A stretch of 64,000 nt of DNA from Bacillus sp. SA1-12. Its GTDB lineage: Bacteria > Bacillota > Bacilli > Bacillales > Bacillaceae. Positions 1 to 8,549 of this stretch are shown one piece after another. Where the stretch lies: NCBI RefSeq assembly GCF_000981385.1, contig NZ_LATZ01000131.1:124001-188000 (forward strand). Direction: 5' to 3'. The notes below the pieces were generated by a model. The model searched no databases, had not been told where the DNA came from, and saw only the letters and a program-made list of their open reading frames with translations. Both the position numbers and the translations under genes were made by a program. Numbering within the stretch: position 1 is the first letter of the stretch; the number at the start of each line of letters is the position of its first letter.

Positions 1-533
1 CTGAATTGCAGCGCCTTTAAATCGTCATACTGTAAAGCAGCCACTGTTTTCGGTCTTGGATAAAACCACACATCATCAACCTGATAGCCAAAGGTTTTAA
101 CAAACCGTTCGGTTAGCTTGTGAGCAAAAGCTAAATTTAACTGCTGATGAATAATACATTTCATTAAACAGCTATAAGGATCAAATTCTAACACAAGGGG
201 TGTACCTGCGTGTTGCTGAAAAATTTCGGCTATATTTGTTTCTTGAAAATGCATGACTAGTGTATGTAATAGAAAATTAAATTGAAAGATTTTCGTTATT
301 CTCTTTAATGCTTGTTCTTTTACCCTTTCATCAATTCCACTAATTTCAAAACACGGATTAGTAATCGATCCGACTGCTTGGACATTGATAACATAAGGCT
401 TATCTTCTATTACCAATGGAACTTTAACGAATTTCTCATCTATATTAAGGGTGATTACAGGGTCTAAAGATAAACGACTTAAAACTCGTGCAAAATCATA
501 CGGGCCTTCGGTTACAATCGTTTCTCTCCACAT
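1..533 (-). CDS. yfjP: DNA-3-methyladenine glycosylase II-like protein, C-terminus outside window
   Basis: The frame is open from the ATG at 531-533 to the left edge, giving about 177 N-terminal residues. The stretch CIIHQQLNLAFA (about residues 126-137) is typical of the AlkA branch of the helix-hairpin-helix glycosylases, which remove alkylated bases from DNA. The HhH motif and the catalytic aspartate would lie beyond the edge and cannot be checked. AAAAGGATG upstream of 533 serves as ribosome binding site. In B. subtilis yfjP lies in the same area, near pdaA and the yfk genes, which supports the name. The family is well supported; orthology is inferred from position. Confidence 0.75.
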   Translation of the reverse strand, partial: MWRETIVTEGPYDFARVLSRLSLDPVITLNIDEKFVKVPLVIEDKPYVINVQAVGSITNPCFEISGIDERVKEQALKRITKIFQFNFLLHTLVMHFQETNIAEIFQQHAGTPLVLEFDPYSCLMKCIIHQQLNLAFAHKLTERFVKTFGYQVDDVWFYPRPKTVAALQYDDLKALQF

Positions 534-549
534 ATTTTTGCATCCTTTT

Positions 550-770
550 CTTTTTTAAGCTTATTATAGCATTTTACATAACCTATCTGGGACATTACCA
601 TCATGGGCAAAAGAGGTTTGTCCAGTAGAGCCTTATCGGACAGTTCCTTCATGCACAAAAGCATTTTTGTCCAATTGAGCCTTTCTATCGGACAGTTTCT
701 TCCTATGCAAAATGAAGTTTTTCCAATAGACCCTTTCTATCAGACTGTTCCTTCATGAAGAAGGGCCGTT
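550..770. repeat. Degenerate tandem repeat, about 50 bp unit with GTCC/GGAC palindromes
   Basis: Between the glycosylase start and the pdaA 3' end there are three diverged units recognisable by TTTGTCCAATAGAGCC followed by TATCGGACAGTTCCTTCATGC. GTCC landmarks fall near 620, 669 and 721, so the period is about 49-52 bp. Each unit contains an inverted TGTCC/GGACA pair. No gene is present here. Similar degenerate islands lie at 12.9, 36.3 and 44.3 kb, with other unit sequences. Confidence 0.6.
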
Positions 771-781
771 CAAGGGCAATG

Positions 782-816
782 AAAAAACCCTTATCAAAGG
801 GAAATAAGATAAGGGT
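782..816 (-). terminator. Rho-independent terminator of pdaA
   Basis: Arms ACCCTTATC (787-795) and GATAAGGGT (808-816) form a 9 bp stem, followed on the minus strand by a run of Ts (782-787). The hairpin overlaps the last codons and stop of pdaA. Confidence 0.85.
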
Positions 817-1594
817 GATCGATCGCTTTATTGATCATTAAATCGTCTAAGCTTTTAAAAATATAGCCTTGCTTCTCTAAATCCGTTATGGCCTGATCAA
901 GCGCCTCCGCATTATCTTTAGAAACAGTATGAAGCAAAAGGATCGCACCAGGATGGATTTGTCTTAAAATATTATCATAAGCATATTTCCAGCCCCTTTG
1001 CGCATCAACCTTCCAATCAATAAATGCCAAGGACCAAAAGACAGTTGTATATCCAAGTTCTTTTGATTCAGCAAGAACGCGGTCACTGAAAATCCCTCTC
1101 GGCGGTCTTAAATAGCTCATCCCTTTTTGCGTGGTAAGCTCCTCCACCTTAAGCCGTACTGACTCAAGCTCTTCTTTCAGCTCTTCATCACTCTGTGTTG
1201 TTAAATCAGGATGATGCCAAGAGTGGTTGCCGACAATATGCCCTTCCTTGACCATTCTTTTCACTATTTCAGGCTCTGTATTTAAATAATGGCCGGTAAT
1301 AAAAAAGGTTGCTGGGACATTGTGCTTTTTTAATACATCAAGAACCTTGGCCGTATACCCATTTTCATAACCATTATCAAAGGTTAAATAGATTTCCTTT
1401 TTGGTCGGATCCCCCGAATAAAAGGCACCATGTTTTGCAAGAAGCTTATCTAATTTCTCCCCAGCCGAAGCAGGTTCATGATTTTGACTCCTCTTAAATC
1501 CCCAATGAATTGGATTATTAGGATATGCCGAGACTGTGCTCATCGACAGAAAAATAACACAAAATAAAATTACAGAAATGGACCATTTTTTCAT
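794..1594 (-). CDS. pdaA: Delta-lactam-biosynthetic de-N-acetylase PdaA
   Basis: This 266-residue secreted polysaccharide deacetylase removes the N-acetyl group from muramic acid so that muramic delta-lactam can form in spore cortex. A signal peptide ends near residue 23 (STVSA). The NodB domain shows TFDNGYENGYT (71-81), where Asn replaces the usual second Asp, as is characteristic of PdaA, and the metal-binding HSWHH (124-128). GAGGAG precedes the ATG. A forespore-type promoter motif lies 36-65 bp upstream and a terminator overlaps the stop. In B. subtilis this is yfjS/pdaA, expressed in the forespore. Confidence 0.92.
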   Translation of the reverse strand: MKKWSISVILFCVIFLSMSTVSAYPNNPIHWGFKRSQNHEPASAGEKLDKLLAKHGAFYSGDPTKKEIYLTFDNGYENGYTAKVLDVLKKHNVPATFFITGHYLNTEPEIVKRMVKEGHIVGNHSWHHPDLTTQSDEELKEELESVRLKVEELTTQKGMSYLRPPRGIFSDRVLAESKELGYTTVFWSLAFIDWKVDAQRGWKYAYDNILRQIHPGAILLLHTVSKDNAEALDQAITDLEKQGYIFKSLDDLMINKAIDHPYLISL

Positions 1595-1629
1595 CTTGCT
1601 TCTCTCCTCAATTCATATCATCTTATCTA

Positions 1630-1659
1630 TAGTGTTTATTGAGGGCGGTTTTCCATACG
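1630..1659 (-). promoter_or_regulatory. Candidate sigma-G/sigma-F promoter of pdaA
   Basis: On the minus strand, CGTATG (1654-1659) is followed after 17 bp by AACACTA (1630-1636), resembling the forespore consensus TGHATR / CATWHTA. The downstream string ACACTATRGATAAG also occurs in front of yfkD at the same place. The assignment is inferred from motif similarity and from the known forespore role of pdaA. Confidence 0.4.
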
Positions 1660-1687
1660 GAGTAAAAAATTCCAAGTTTTAAGCAAA

Positions 1688-1719
1688 CAAAAAGAAGACC
1701 CAGGTCCCCCCAGGTCTTC
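1688..1719 (-). terminator. Rho-independent terminator of the fumarase gene
   Basis: GAAGACC (1694-1700) pairs with GGTCTTC (1713-1719) around a G-rich loop. On the minus strand CTTTTTGTTTGC follows the stem. Confidence 0.85.
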
Positions 1720-1740
1720 GATCAATTTTTAAACAAATGT

Positions 1741-3279
1741 TTATTTAAACACCGGTTCTTTAAATTGTGCCAGCTTCTCTAATGAAGATTTATCTACATC
1801 TGCATGTAAGCTGTTGCCATGAGAATCCATTGTAACAACGGCTGTGAAGCCTTCTACCTTTAGATGCCACATTGCTTCTGGAATACCAAATTGCATTAAG
1901 TCGACACCTTCTACAGATTTGATGCAATCTGCATAATATTGAGCAGCACCGCCAATAGCGTTTAAGTAAACTCCGCCGTGCTCTTTTAATGCTTGCAATG
2001 TTTTTGGTCCCATTCCGCCTTTACCGATTACAGCGCGAATACCGAAGCGTTTCATAATATCTCCTTGGTATGGCTCCTCACGAATGCTTGTTGTCGGACC
2101 AGCCGCTTTTACATGGTACTTGCCTTCCTCATCTTTCATCATAACAGGTCCGCAGTGATAAATAATTTGCCCATTTAAATCAACAGGTGAATCATTTTCA
2201 GATAAATATTTATGGATCGCGTCACGGCCTGTATACATCATGCCGTTGATTCGAACAACGTCGCCAACCTTTAATTCTCTTATTTGCTCTTCTGTAATTG
2301 GTGCTTGAAGAACAACTTCTCGAGGTGCTTCAACTTGTTCATTAGTAGCTGCTACTTCATTTTCAGCAAATACTACCTCTTCACCATCTTGATAAAGCCA
2401 TTCATTAATTGAACCAGTTTCTGGGTCAATGTACACACCAAGTCGGCGATATGCCCAACAGTTGTAAGCAACAGAAACGAAGAAGCTTGCTGGGATACGA
2501 TTGATGACACCGATTTTACAGCCAAGTAAGGTTGTTTCCCCTCCGAAGCCCATTGTACCGATCCCCAGCTCGTTTGCATGTTCAATCACATAGTCTTCTA
2601 ACTGGCGTAAATCTTCACGTTCATTTACGTCATCTACTCTTCTAAAGAGCTGCTCCTTTGCAAGCTCATAACCGCTTGTCCGGTCTCCGCCAATTCCTAC
2701 GCCAATAAAGCCGGCGCTGCAGCCTTGTCCTTGTGCCTGGTAAACTGAATGCATAATACATTTACGAATACCATCAAGATCTCGTCCAGCTTTACCTAAC
2801 CCTTCAAGCTCACATGGAAGGCTATATTGAATATTTTTATTTTCACAGCCGCCGCCTTTTAAAATAAGACGTGCATCAATATAATCCTTTTCCCATTGTT
2901 CAAATTTAATAACAGGTGTTCCTTCTCCAAGGTTGTCCCCGCTGTTCGCGCCTGAAATCGAATCAACAGAGTTTGGGCGTAATTTTCCATCCTTTGTTGC
3001 TTGTTCAATGGCACGCTTGATTTCTTTTTTCATTTCCATTTGATTCGCGCCGACAGGAACCTTCAATTTAAAAGTTGGCAGACCTGTATCCTGACAAATT
3101 GGTGAAATATTATCATCAGCCATTTTAATATTATTCGTAATCGTTTCAAGTGACATTGCCGAGCGTGTACCAGCACTTTCTTTTAGTTTTGCAGCTGCAA
3201 TGGCTCTTCTAACGTCTTTTGGCAGGTTGGTTGATGTTTCAACTACCAATTGATACATGCTTTCATAGAAATTCTTCAT
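1741..3279 (-). CDS. fumA: Class I (iron-sulfur) fumarate hydratase
   Basis: This 512-residue single-chain class I fumarase interconverts fumarate and malate in the TCA cycle using a 4Fe-4S cluster. The alpha and beta domains are fused. Likely cluster cysteines are in PICQDTG (about residue 62), GQGCSAGF (about 187) and LLGCKIG (about 275). The start MKNFYESMY is chosen because AAAGGGGAG lies just upstream; an in-frame ATG 36 bp further upstream has no such site. Class I enzymes are oxygen sensitive and unrelated to the class II FumC/CitG found in B. subtilis. It is monocistronic with its own terminator. Confidence 0.93.
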   Translation of the reverse strand: MKNFYESMYQLVVETSTNLPKDVRRAIAAAKLKESAGTRSAMSLETITNNIKMADDNISPICQDTGLPTFKLKVPVGANQMEMKKEIKRAIEQATKDGKLRPNSVDSISGANSGDNLGEGTPVIKFEQWEKDYIDARLILKGGGCENKNIQYSLPCELEGLGKAGRDLDGIRKCIMHSVYQAQGQGCSAGFIGVGIGGDRTSGYELAKEQLFRRVDDVNEREDLRQLEDYVIEHANELGIGTMGFGGETTLLGCKIGVINRIPASFFVSVAYNCWAYRRLGVYIDPETGSINEWLYQDGEEVVFAENEVAATNEQVEAPREVVLQAPITEEQIRELKVGDVVRINGMMYTGRDAIHKYLSENDSPVDLNGQIIYHCGPVMMKDEEGKYHVKAAGPTTSIREEPYQGDIMKRFGIRAVIGKGGMGPKTLQALKEHGGVYLNAIGGAAQYYADCIKSVEGVDLMQFGIPEAMWHLKVEGFTAVVTMDSHGNSLHADVDKSSLEKLAQFKEPVFK

Positions 3280-3430
3280 TTTGGTTCTCCCCTTTAAGCA
3301 TTTGCATACATTCAACCCTCAAAATGTAAGCTTAGCCCCTCTATAATTTTATCTTACGGTCAATTTCTCTCAATTTTTATTATACTCCTTCCGATATTTA
3401 TTGAAAAGATCTATTAAGAGCGCTTTCAGT

Positions 3431-3600
3431 TAGAAAAGCGAAAGGCGCCTTGCTCAGTGATGTATAAACTGGAACACTCCGAATGAAATAAAGGAAACAC
3501 AAAGAGCGTTAGCGATTCGATGTTGACTTAGCGTATAAGGAGGGTGAATTTCATACGTCGCTAGGCGCTGAAAGCTAGACACAAAAACTAAGTAAAAAGG
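3431..3600 (+). repeat. Dispersed repeat family 1, copy a
   Basis: It begins TTAGAAAAGCGAAAGGCGCC and ends GCTAGGCGCTGAAAGCTAGACAC, the conserved left and right ends of family 1. The interior has diverged from other copies. It fills the gap between the fumarase start and the small gene at 3632; no gene was seen here. Confidence 0.65.
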
Positions 3601-3605
3601 TTCAA

Positions 3606-3638
3606 TAAAAAAGAGCCGACACTAATCAGTGTCAGCCC
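3606..3638 (-). terminator. Terminator of the 66-residue gene
   Basis: GCCGACACT (3615-3623) pairs, with one G-U, with AGTGTCAGC (3628-3636). The minus strand then continues GCTCTTTTTT. It overlaps the stop codon at 3632. Confidence 0.85.
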
Positions 3639-3832
3639 TCCTCCTCTTTATCCCAATCCTTTTTAAACTGCTCATACTTAAATTCAAGGTCATCCAGCAT
3701 TTGCAATAAACGGTCAATATCATCTACATCTGTAGATTCTGGATCCATAGAATCAAGTACCTGCATAAACATATTTAAACGATTTTTTAAATAAGATAAT
3801 TGTGAATCCTTATCTTGAACTGCGTTTCCCAT
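3632..3832 (-). CDS. SE1561 family small protein
   Basis: This 66-residue acidic protein starts MGNAVQDKDSQLSYLKNRLN and is predicted to be almost entirely helical and cytoplasmic. It resembles the short conserved proteins called SE1561 family in Firmicutes, whose function is unknown. It occupies the position of yfjT between pdaA and yfkAB, which suggests it is the same gene, but that is an inference from order. An AGAGGTTT ribosome binding site precedes the ATG, and a terminator overlaps the stop. Confidence 0.75.
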   Translation of the reverse strand: MGNAVQDKDSQLSYLKNRLNMFMQVLDSMDPESTDVDDIDRLLQMLDDLEFKYEQFKKDWDKEEEG

Positions 3833-3960
3833 TAAACCTCTCCTCTCAACTTTACTATCGTAGCTTATAAGCTCTTTGCTGACAACTATACCCTTTTATT
3901 TTGAATGTCCTCAATTAGTGATATCATTATATGATCATGATAAAATGGTTGTTATGCTAT

Positions 3961-4157
3961 TAAGAAAAGCGCAAAGCGCTAAGCATTCGGCGACAAGCAT
4001 AAGGCGAATAGGAATAGAAGGTGTTCTTTACCTTCAATTCCTATTTGACTAGACCCTAGAGGCAGTCAAAAACGCGACGTCCTGTTGGCATTGACTGCAC
4101 TTGCACGTCCTGTGCTTCGCCAATGGCGCCTGGAGCTAGACACCAAAACTAAGTACA
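3961..4157 (+). repeat. Dispersed repeat family 1, copy b
   Basis: It begins TAAGAAAAGCGCAAAGCGCT. A central stem pairs AATAGGAATAGAAGGT (4007-4022) with ACCTTCAATTCCTATT (4030-4045). The right half carries GACTGCACTTGCACGTCCTG and GGCGCCTGGAGCTAGACACC. A short related piece (GTACGTCCTGTACTTTGTAG, then GGATGTCGAAG) follows near 4184-4216, just before yfkAB. There is no gene in 3833-4265. Confidence 0.75.
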
Positions 4158-4265
4158 AATAATTTATTTGTTTGAACAAAAGTGTACGTCCTGTACTTTG
4201 TAGCTGGATGTCGAAGCACTCTATATGAATTTTATAGTTTTAAGCAAAAACAAAGGAGTATCCTC

Positions 4266-5387
4266 ATGAATGCAATAAAGTCATTGAAACCAATTACAAC
4301 CTCATATGATCCATGGGAAGCTTACTTAGATGTTGAGCAATATGGAAATATGGTGTTAACAAATATTGAATTTACCACTACTACATTATGCAATATGCGT
4401 TGTGAGCACTGTGCGGTTGGTTATACCTTACAGCCGAAGGATCCGCAGGCTCTGCCGATTGATTTGCTTTTAAAACGATTAGAAGAAGTGCCTACTCTTC
4501 GTTCGCTGAGCATTACCGGCGGCGAACCAATGCTTTCGTTAAAATCAGTTGAAGGGTATGTTGTCCCTCTTTTAAAGTATGCCCATGAACGCGGTATCCG
4601 TACACAAATAAATTCGAACCTGACGCTTGATTTAAAACGCTATGAAAAAATCATCCCTTACTTAGATGTCTTACATATTTCACATAACTGGGGAACAATT
4701 GATGAGTTTGTCGAGGTGGGCTTTGCGGTGATGGATCGTAAGCCTACATACCAGCAAAGAGCAGCGTTATTTGAAAGAATGATTGAAAATAGCCGCGCAC
4801 TTGTTCAAGCAGGGGTTATTGTTTCTGCAGAAACAATGCTAAATAAACGTACACTTCCTTATATCGAAAAAATTCATCATCAGATCGTTGAAGAAATGCT
4901 TTGCCAGCGCCATGAAATTCATCCGATGTATCCAAGTGATTTTGCAAGCAGCTTAGAAACTCTCTCATTAGCAGAATTACGGAAAGCGATTCATCATTTA
5001 TTAGATATTCGTGATGAAAATGTCTGGATGCTTTTTGGCACATTGCCTTTTTATGCGTGCAGTGATAATCAAGAAGATTTGACACTTATTAAACGGCTAA
5101 GAGGAAGCAAAAATGTAACGGTCCGAAATGATCCTGATGGCCGATCCCGTTTAAATGTTAATATCTTTGATGGCAATATTATTGTCACTGATTTTGGTGA
5201 TGCCCCTCCGTTAGGGAATATTCAGGATAATACCTTGCAGTCAGCTTATGAAAAATGGATGGATTCTTCGTTAGCAAAGTCGCTTAATTGCCATTGTCCG
5301 TCAGTAAAATGTCTAGGACCTAATATCCTTGTAAAGAATAGTTATTATAAGGAAGTTGATTTTACGGAACGTAAATCCAAAATATAA
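4266..5387 (+). CDS. yfkAB: Radical SAM protein YfkAB with C-terminal CxCxxxxC motif
   Basis: This 373-residue protein has the radical SAM cluster motif CNMRCEHC (C42, C46, C49, i.e. CxxxCxxC), an SITGGEPM glycine-rich motif for SAM binding, and a C-terminal CHCPSVKC (about 342-349) that fits the CxCxxxxC signature naming the YfkAB family. The reaction and substrate are unknown. The start is set by AAAGGAG 8 bp upstream of the ATG at 4266; an upstream in-frame ATG lies in repeat-derived sequence. It is one intact frame here, whereas B. subtilis 168 lists two pieces, yfkA and yfkB. yfkC follows after 15 bp. Confidence 0.9.
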   Translation: MNAIKSLKPITTSYDPWEAYLDVEQYGNMVLTNIEFTTTTLCNMRCEHCAVGYTLQPKDPQALPIDLLLKRLEEVPTLRSLSITGGEPMLSLKSVEGYVVPLLKYAHERGIRTQINSNLTLDLKRYEKIIPYLDVLHISHNWGTIDEFVEVGFAVMDRKPTYQQRAALFERMIENSRALVQAGVIVSAETMLNKRTLPYIEKIHHQIVEEMLCQRHEIHPMYPSDFASSLETLSLAELRKAIHHLLDIRDENVWMLFGTLPFYACSDNQEDLTLIKRLRGSKNVTVRNDPDGRSRLNVNIFDGNIIVTDFGDAPPLGNIQDNTLQSAYEKWMDSSLAKSLNCHCPSVKCLGPNILVKNSYYKEVDFTERKSKI

Positions 5388-5402
5388 GGTGACAAATACG
5401 AC

Positions 5403-6269
5403 ATGGAACAGTTTAACAAATTCAAGGAATTAGCCATATTTGATGTTATCGTGGTTGCAGTTGGTCTATGGCTCAGCGTCATTCTCATAAATATCATCAT
5501 TCGGAAGTTCTTTCAAAAAACAAACTTTATCGAAGAACGGAAGGAAAAAACCATTGAGAGCATGATGCAATCTCTCACAAAGTATACAGCGACGATTTGT
5601 TTTCTCCTGTATGTTGTTTCTCAATTTGTGGATAATTTCGGTTCCATTTTGGCTGGTGCTGGTGTTGCTGGGATTATACTTGGCTTTGGCGCTCAAAGCC
5701 TGATAAAGGATATTCTTGCCGGATTGTTTTTAATTTATGAAAAGCAGATCCACCAAGGAGACTTCATTACGATTAATAATACATTTAATGGGACAGTGGA
5801 AGAAATTGGTCTTCGTTCCCTAAAAGTTCGAGAATGGAGCGGCAAGCTCTTAACAATTAGTAACGGAGAAATTAAACAAATTCAAAATTACAATATTGAT
5901 CGCATGCGAGTGATTGAGCGCGTCGTTGTAAGATTTCGTGAAAATCCCGAAAAAGTTTGGGCTGCACTTGAAAAAGCATGTGAAAAACTCAATGAACAAT
6001 ATGACCATTGTTTAAAGCGTGATCTTGAAGGCAACATTATCGAGTCCTTTCAACTATTCGGGATGACCTCATTAAATGCTGGATTTCGCGGGTATGAATA
6101 TACAGTAATCGGGCTTGTTGATGATCAGTATTATTGGAGTACGGCAAAAGAAGCAAGAAAAATCATTGCTCAAGCTTTATATGATGAAAAAATTGGTCTT
6201 GCTGAAGAACAAGTCTTGTTATACCAGCAAAAAGAAGATGAGATGTTGCAAGAACTGAATCGAGGATGA
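5403..6269 (+). CDS. yfkC: Small-conductance mechanosensitive channel (MscS family)
   Basis: This 288-residue membrane protein has three predicted transmembrane segments near residues 12-33, 58-76 and 80-110. The last contains the pore-lining GAGVAGIILGFGAQSL of MscS, where glycine-alanine packing forms the channel. A cytoplasmic beta domain follows (about residues 115-270). Such channels open under membrane tension to release solutes during osmotic downshock. It lies 15 bp after yfkAB with AAGGTG as ribosome binding site, so the two are probably one transcript. The terminator overlaps its stop codon. Confidence 0.92.
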   Translation: MEQFNKFKELAIFDVIVVAVGLWLSVILINIIIRKFFQKTNFIEERKEKTIESMMQSLTKYTATICFLLYVVSQFVDNFGSILAGAGVAGIILGFGAQSLIKDILAGLFLIYEKQIHQGDFITINNTFNGTVEEIGLRSLKVREWSGKLLTISNGEIKQIQNYNIDRMRVIERVVVRFRENPEKVWAALEKACEKLNEQYDHCLKRDLEGNIIESFQLFGMTSLNAGFRGYEYTVIGLVDDQYYWSTAKEARKIIAQALYDEKIGLAEEQVLLYQQKEDEMLQELNRG

Positions 6270-6281
6270 TTCAGTTCTTTT
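6252..6281 (+). terminator. Terminator of yfkAB-yfkC
   Basis: GAACTGAATC (6252-6261) and GATTCAGTTC (6268-6277) form a 10 bp stem followed by TTTT. The yfkC stop lies in the loop region. Confidence 0.8.
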
Positions 6282-6360
6282 GATGTTTAAAAGGGAGACC
6301 TCATACCCCACTTAGCTTCTTATCTTCACTTGAATCTTGATAAGGAGGTTTTACTGCCAG

Positions 6361-7584
6361 TTAAGGGTAAATTTCTATCACGTCTACATTTTCCAGCCAT
6401 TTTTTCGCATGATCACCATTTGGTTCTGAAATCCAAACATCCCGGTTTTGGTCAATAAGTGAACGGCCTCTAAACCAAATGAGCTTTTTGGCAGAATGGA
6501 TACTTTGAGGATGATAATCACCAAAACCTTTTGGGGGAGAGGTTACTCGGCTTTGTTTATTGCTTTCAATATTAATGAGATAAAGGGACGGCAATGGATG
6601 ATCCTTAAAGTCATTTGACCACTCAGTTTCTTTCACCCGCGATGTGACAATTTCTTTATCATCGATCCAAGTAAAATCAAGCTCTGTATAATTTTGCGGA
6701 GTTAATGAACTACTAACTGGCATTTCTTTCAGTTTCAGCTTTTTATCTTTAAAGCCATAGACGATTCGCCCGCCGCCGGCAATGTAAGCTATGATATCCT
6801 TTGATGGCGCCCACTTCGGCTTACCCACTTCAAAAATAACCTCTCCTAACACCTCAAAATCCTTTCCATCTTCTGATATAACACATAACATATTGCTGTC
6901 CATTGCCCAGGAAGCTGTAGGTGAAACAATAAATGAAATCCATTTATTACTTGGTGAGTATGCAAAATCATCAGCAGAAACTGCAATAATTTTGTTATTG
7001 TTTACGCCAATTTCATTTGGAAGGGTAAAGAAGAGGTTAACACCGCCAAATAAAATAATGTCATTGTAAGGAGGCTTAACTTTTTTCGTAAACAGGATTG
7101 CACTTGTCCAACCATCCGGACGAAGAACCCCAGAGGATGAAAGCAGAAACCCGCTTCCATCAGGAAACCATGTATAACTGTTCACGCCTGTTGCGATGTT
7201 ATAAAACTGCCTTAGATCAGAAATATTTAAAATTCCGCTGCTATTAAAGGCAATGACGTTTTTCTGTGGTGACCATGTGGCAGAATACCCATTATAAAAG
7301 ATTTTTTTCCTTTCGCCTGTATCAATATGGTAAGCCCAAATAGATTCTTGCTGTTGGGAAGAATCTTCTTGTTGATATAGCAGCCACTTCCCATCGTAGG
7401 ACCATTTAGGTGCCGAAACACTGCCGCTATTCGTAATTTGTTTTTCTTCCCCCTTTATAAAGATCCATAGATTTCCATCGCGAATAAATGCTGCCTCGAA
7501 TGGCTGGGAGGGAATTCCCTCAGCAAACATCCAACTGGGGAATAAAATAAAGATGATCATTGCAAACAGTAAAATTCTAAACAA
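6361..7584 (-). CDS. Exported TolB/PD40-like beta-propeller protein
   Basis: This protein of about 407 residues has an N-terminal hydrophobic signal sequence (FRILLFAMIIFILFPSWMFA). Repeated blades read W-S-x-D-G-K-W-x-x-Y (APKWSYDGKWLLY, ATWSPQKNVIAF, YTWFPDGSGFLL, FAYSPSNKWISF, PKWAPSKDIIAY), typical of TolB-type six-bladed propellers. It probably acts outside the membrane as a binding scaffold; no enzymatic residues are evident. The start is a TTG at 7584, set by GGAGGAGG eight bases upstream; a TTG six codons earlier would overlap that site. It lies between yfkC and yfkD, on the opposite strand to yfkC. Confidence 0.75.
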   Translation of the reverse strand: MFRILLFAMIIFILFPSWMFAEGIPSQPFEAAFIRDGNLWIFIKGEEKQITNSGSVSAPKWSYDGKWLLYQQEDSSQQQESIWAYHIDTGERKKIFYNGYSATWSPQKNVIAFNSSGILNISDLRQFYNIATGVNSYTWFPDGSGFLLSSSGVLRPDGWTSAILFTKKVKPPYNDIILFGGVNLFFTLPNEIGVNNNKIIAVSADDFAYSPSNKWISFIVSPTASWAMDSNMLCVISEDGKDFEVLGEVIFEVGKPKWAPSKDIIAYIAGGGRIVYGFKDKKLKLKEMPVSSSLTPQNYTELDFTWIDDKEIVTSRVKETEWSNDFKDHPLPSLYLINIESNKQSRVTSPPKGFGDYHPQSIHSAKKLIWFRGRSLIDQNRDVWISEPNGDHAKKWLENVDVIEIYP

Positions 7585-7643
7585 AATGAAAACCTCCTCC
7601 AACCTACTATTTGTTTAGGAGAAGATTGTCATACTTCTATCCA

Positions 7644-7680
7644 ATAAAAAAGATCAACACGCACATGCGCATTGATCTTT
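7644..7680 (-). terminator. Terminator of yfkD
   Basis: AAAGATCAA (7649-7657) pairs with TTGATCTTT (7672-7680), with an inner GCGCATGTGCG stem. The minus strand runs into TTTTTTATTGG. Confidence 0.85.
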
Positions 7681-7687
7681 AAAGCCA

Positions 7688-8482
7688 TCATCTAGGTCGA
7701 TCTGATGTAACAAATCCAAATGAGGCATGGTCCTGGAGCGGTATCCAAGCACCGATTCCCTGTGAGGTAACATTTTTAACAACAATGCTTTTCTTGTTGC
7801 CTCTTAAAACTAAGTAAACTTCTCCGTAAGTAACCTTTCCTTTTTCATTCACAGCAGGTGCATAAGCATATAAATACCCCAATTTTTTGGGAGGGATATT
7901 ATATACTTGATCTTTCTTTGTTCCAGCACCAATAATTGTCTCAAAAGCAAGCGGTAAATTTGTTTTTTTCATCGCCTTAAGCAGCATCATTTTTTTCACA
8001 TGCTCTGCTTCCGGCACCTTTGCCGTTAACCCGCCTTTGACAGATTTTTGTGCCTCCTGCTTATAATGAACCTGAACCGGTCCTAACCCGCCTCGGTTAT
8101 CTTGGAAATTTGTATTGATCTTTTGATATTCCCAATTAGTCGCTGTTTCAGTTGATTCATAATTTAGCGCCCATTCTCCTAAAAAAATCGTTGCCCGATA
8201 ACCAAATGCTAACGGTGCATCAGCAATCGTGGTTTCATTTAGGATTCTAATTAAATCTGGGTTTTCAATTGGTACATCTGATCCTTCAATCAAGCTTCTA
8301 GAAAACTCACTTGGTTGAAGATATGGCAAATCCTGAGTAGGATTTGGATAGGTATTTTCCTTCGATATCTCCATAACCGAGCCTGGCATTTTAGGCTTTT
8401 GTTGTTTTCCTTCTGCTAGCGCAGCACTTGAAAAACTAAATGATAAAAGCAATACTACAGAAACGAGCAACCACTTTTTCAT
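7688..8482 (-). CDS. yfkD: YfkD family secreted protein
   Basis: This 264-residue protein has a clear signal peptide (MKKWLLVSVVLLLSFSFSSAALA), which predicts export. The mature part is soluble and contains no motif I can link to an activity. The position between yfkC and yfkE and the length match B. subtilis YfkD. The start at 8482 is supported by AAAGGAG and because the candidate forespore promoter at 8513-8543 would place a longer start upstream of the transcript. Function unknown; a sporulation role is inferred from the promoter. Confidence 0.85.
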   Translation of the reverse strand: MKKWLLVSVVLLLSFSFSSAALAEGKQQKPKMPGSVMEISKENTYPNPTQDLPYLQPSEFSRSLIEGSDVPIENPDLIRILNETTIADAPLAFGYRATIFLGEWALNYESTETATNWEYQKINTNFQDNRGGLGPVQVHYKQEAQKSVKGGLTAKVPEAEHVKKMMLLKAMKKTNLPLAFETIIGAGTKKDQVYNIPPKKLGYLYAYAPAVNEKGKVTYGEVYLVLRGNKKSIVVKNVTSQGIGAWIPLQDHASFGFVTSDRPR

Positions 8483-8512
8483 ACTTTCTACTCCTTTCAT
8501 CATGCTTATCCA

Positions 8513-8543
8513 TAGTGTTTTCAAGTGTTAATTTGTTTATCCA
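8513..8543 (-). promoter_or_regulatory. Candidate sigma-G/sigma-F promoter of yfkD
   Basis: On the minus strand TGGATA (8538-8543) and AACACTA (8513-8519) are 18 bp apart. The -10 region and following bases (ACACTATGGATAAG) nearly repeat those of pdaA (ACACTATAGATAAG), suggesting co-regulation in the forespore. Confidence 0.4.
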
Positions 8544-8549
8544 AGATTT

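Noticed and set aside
2373-2585. Open frames antisense or frame-shifted within the fumarase gene
   Set aside because: They lie fully inside a strongly supported gene and lack ribosome binding sites.
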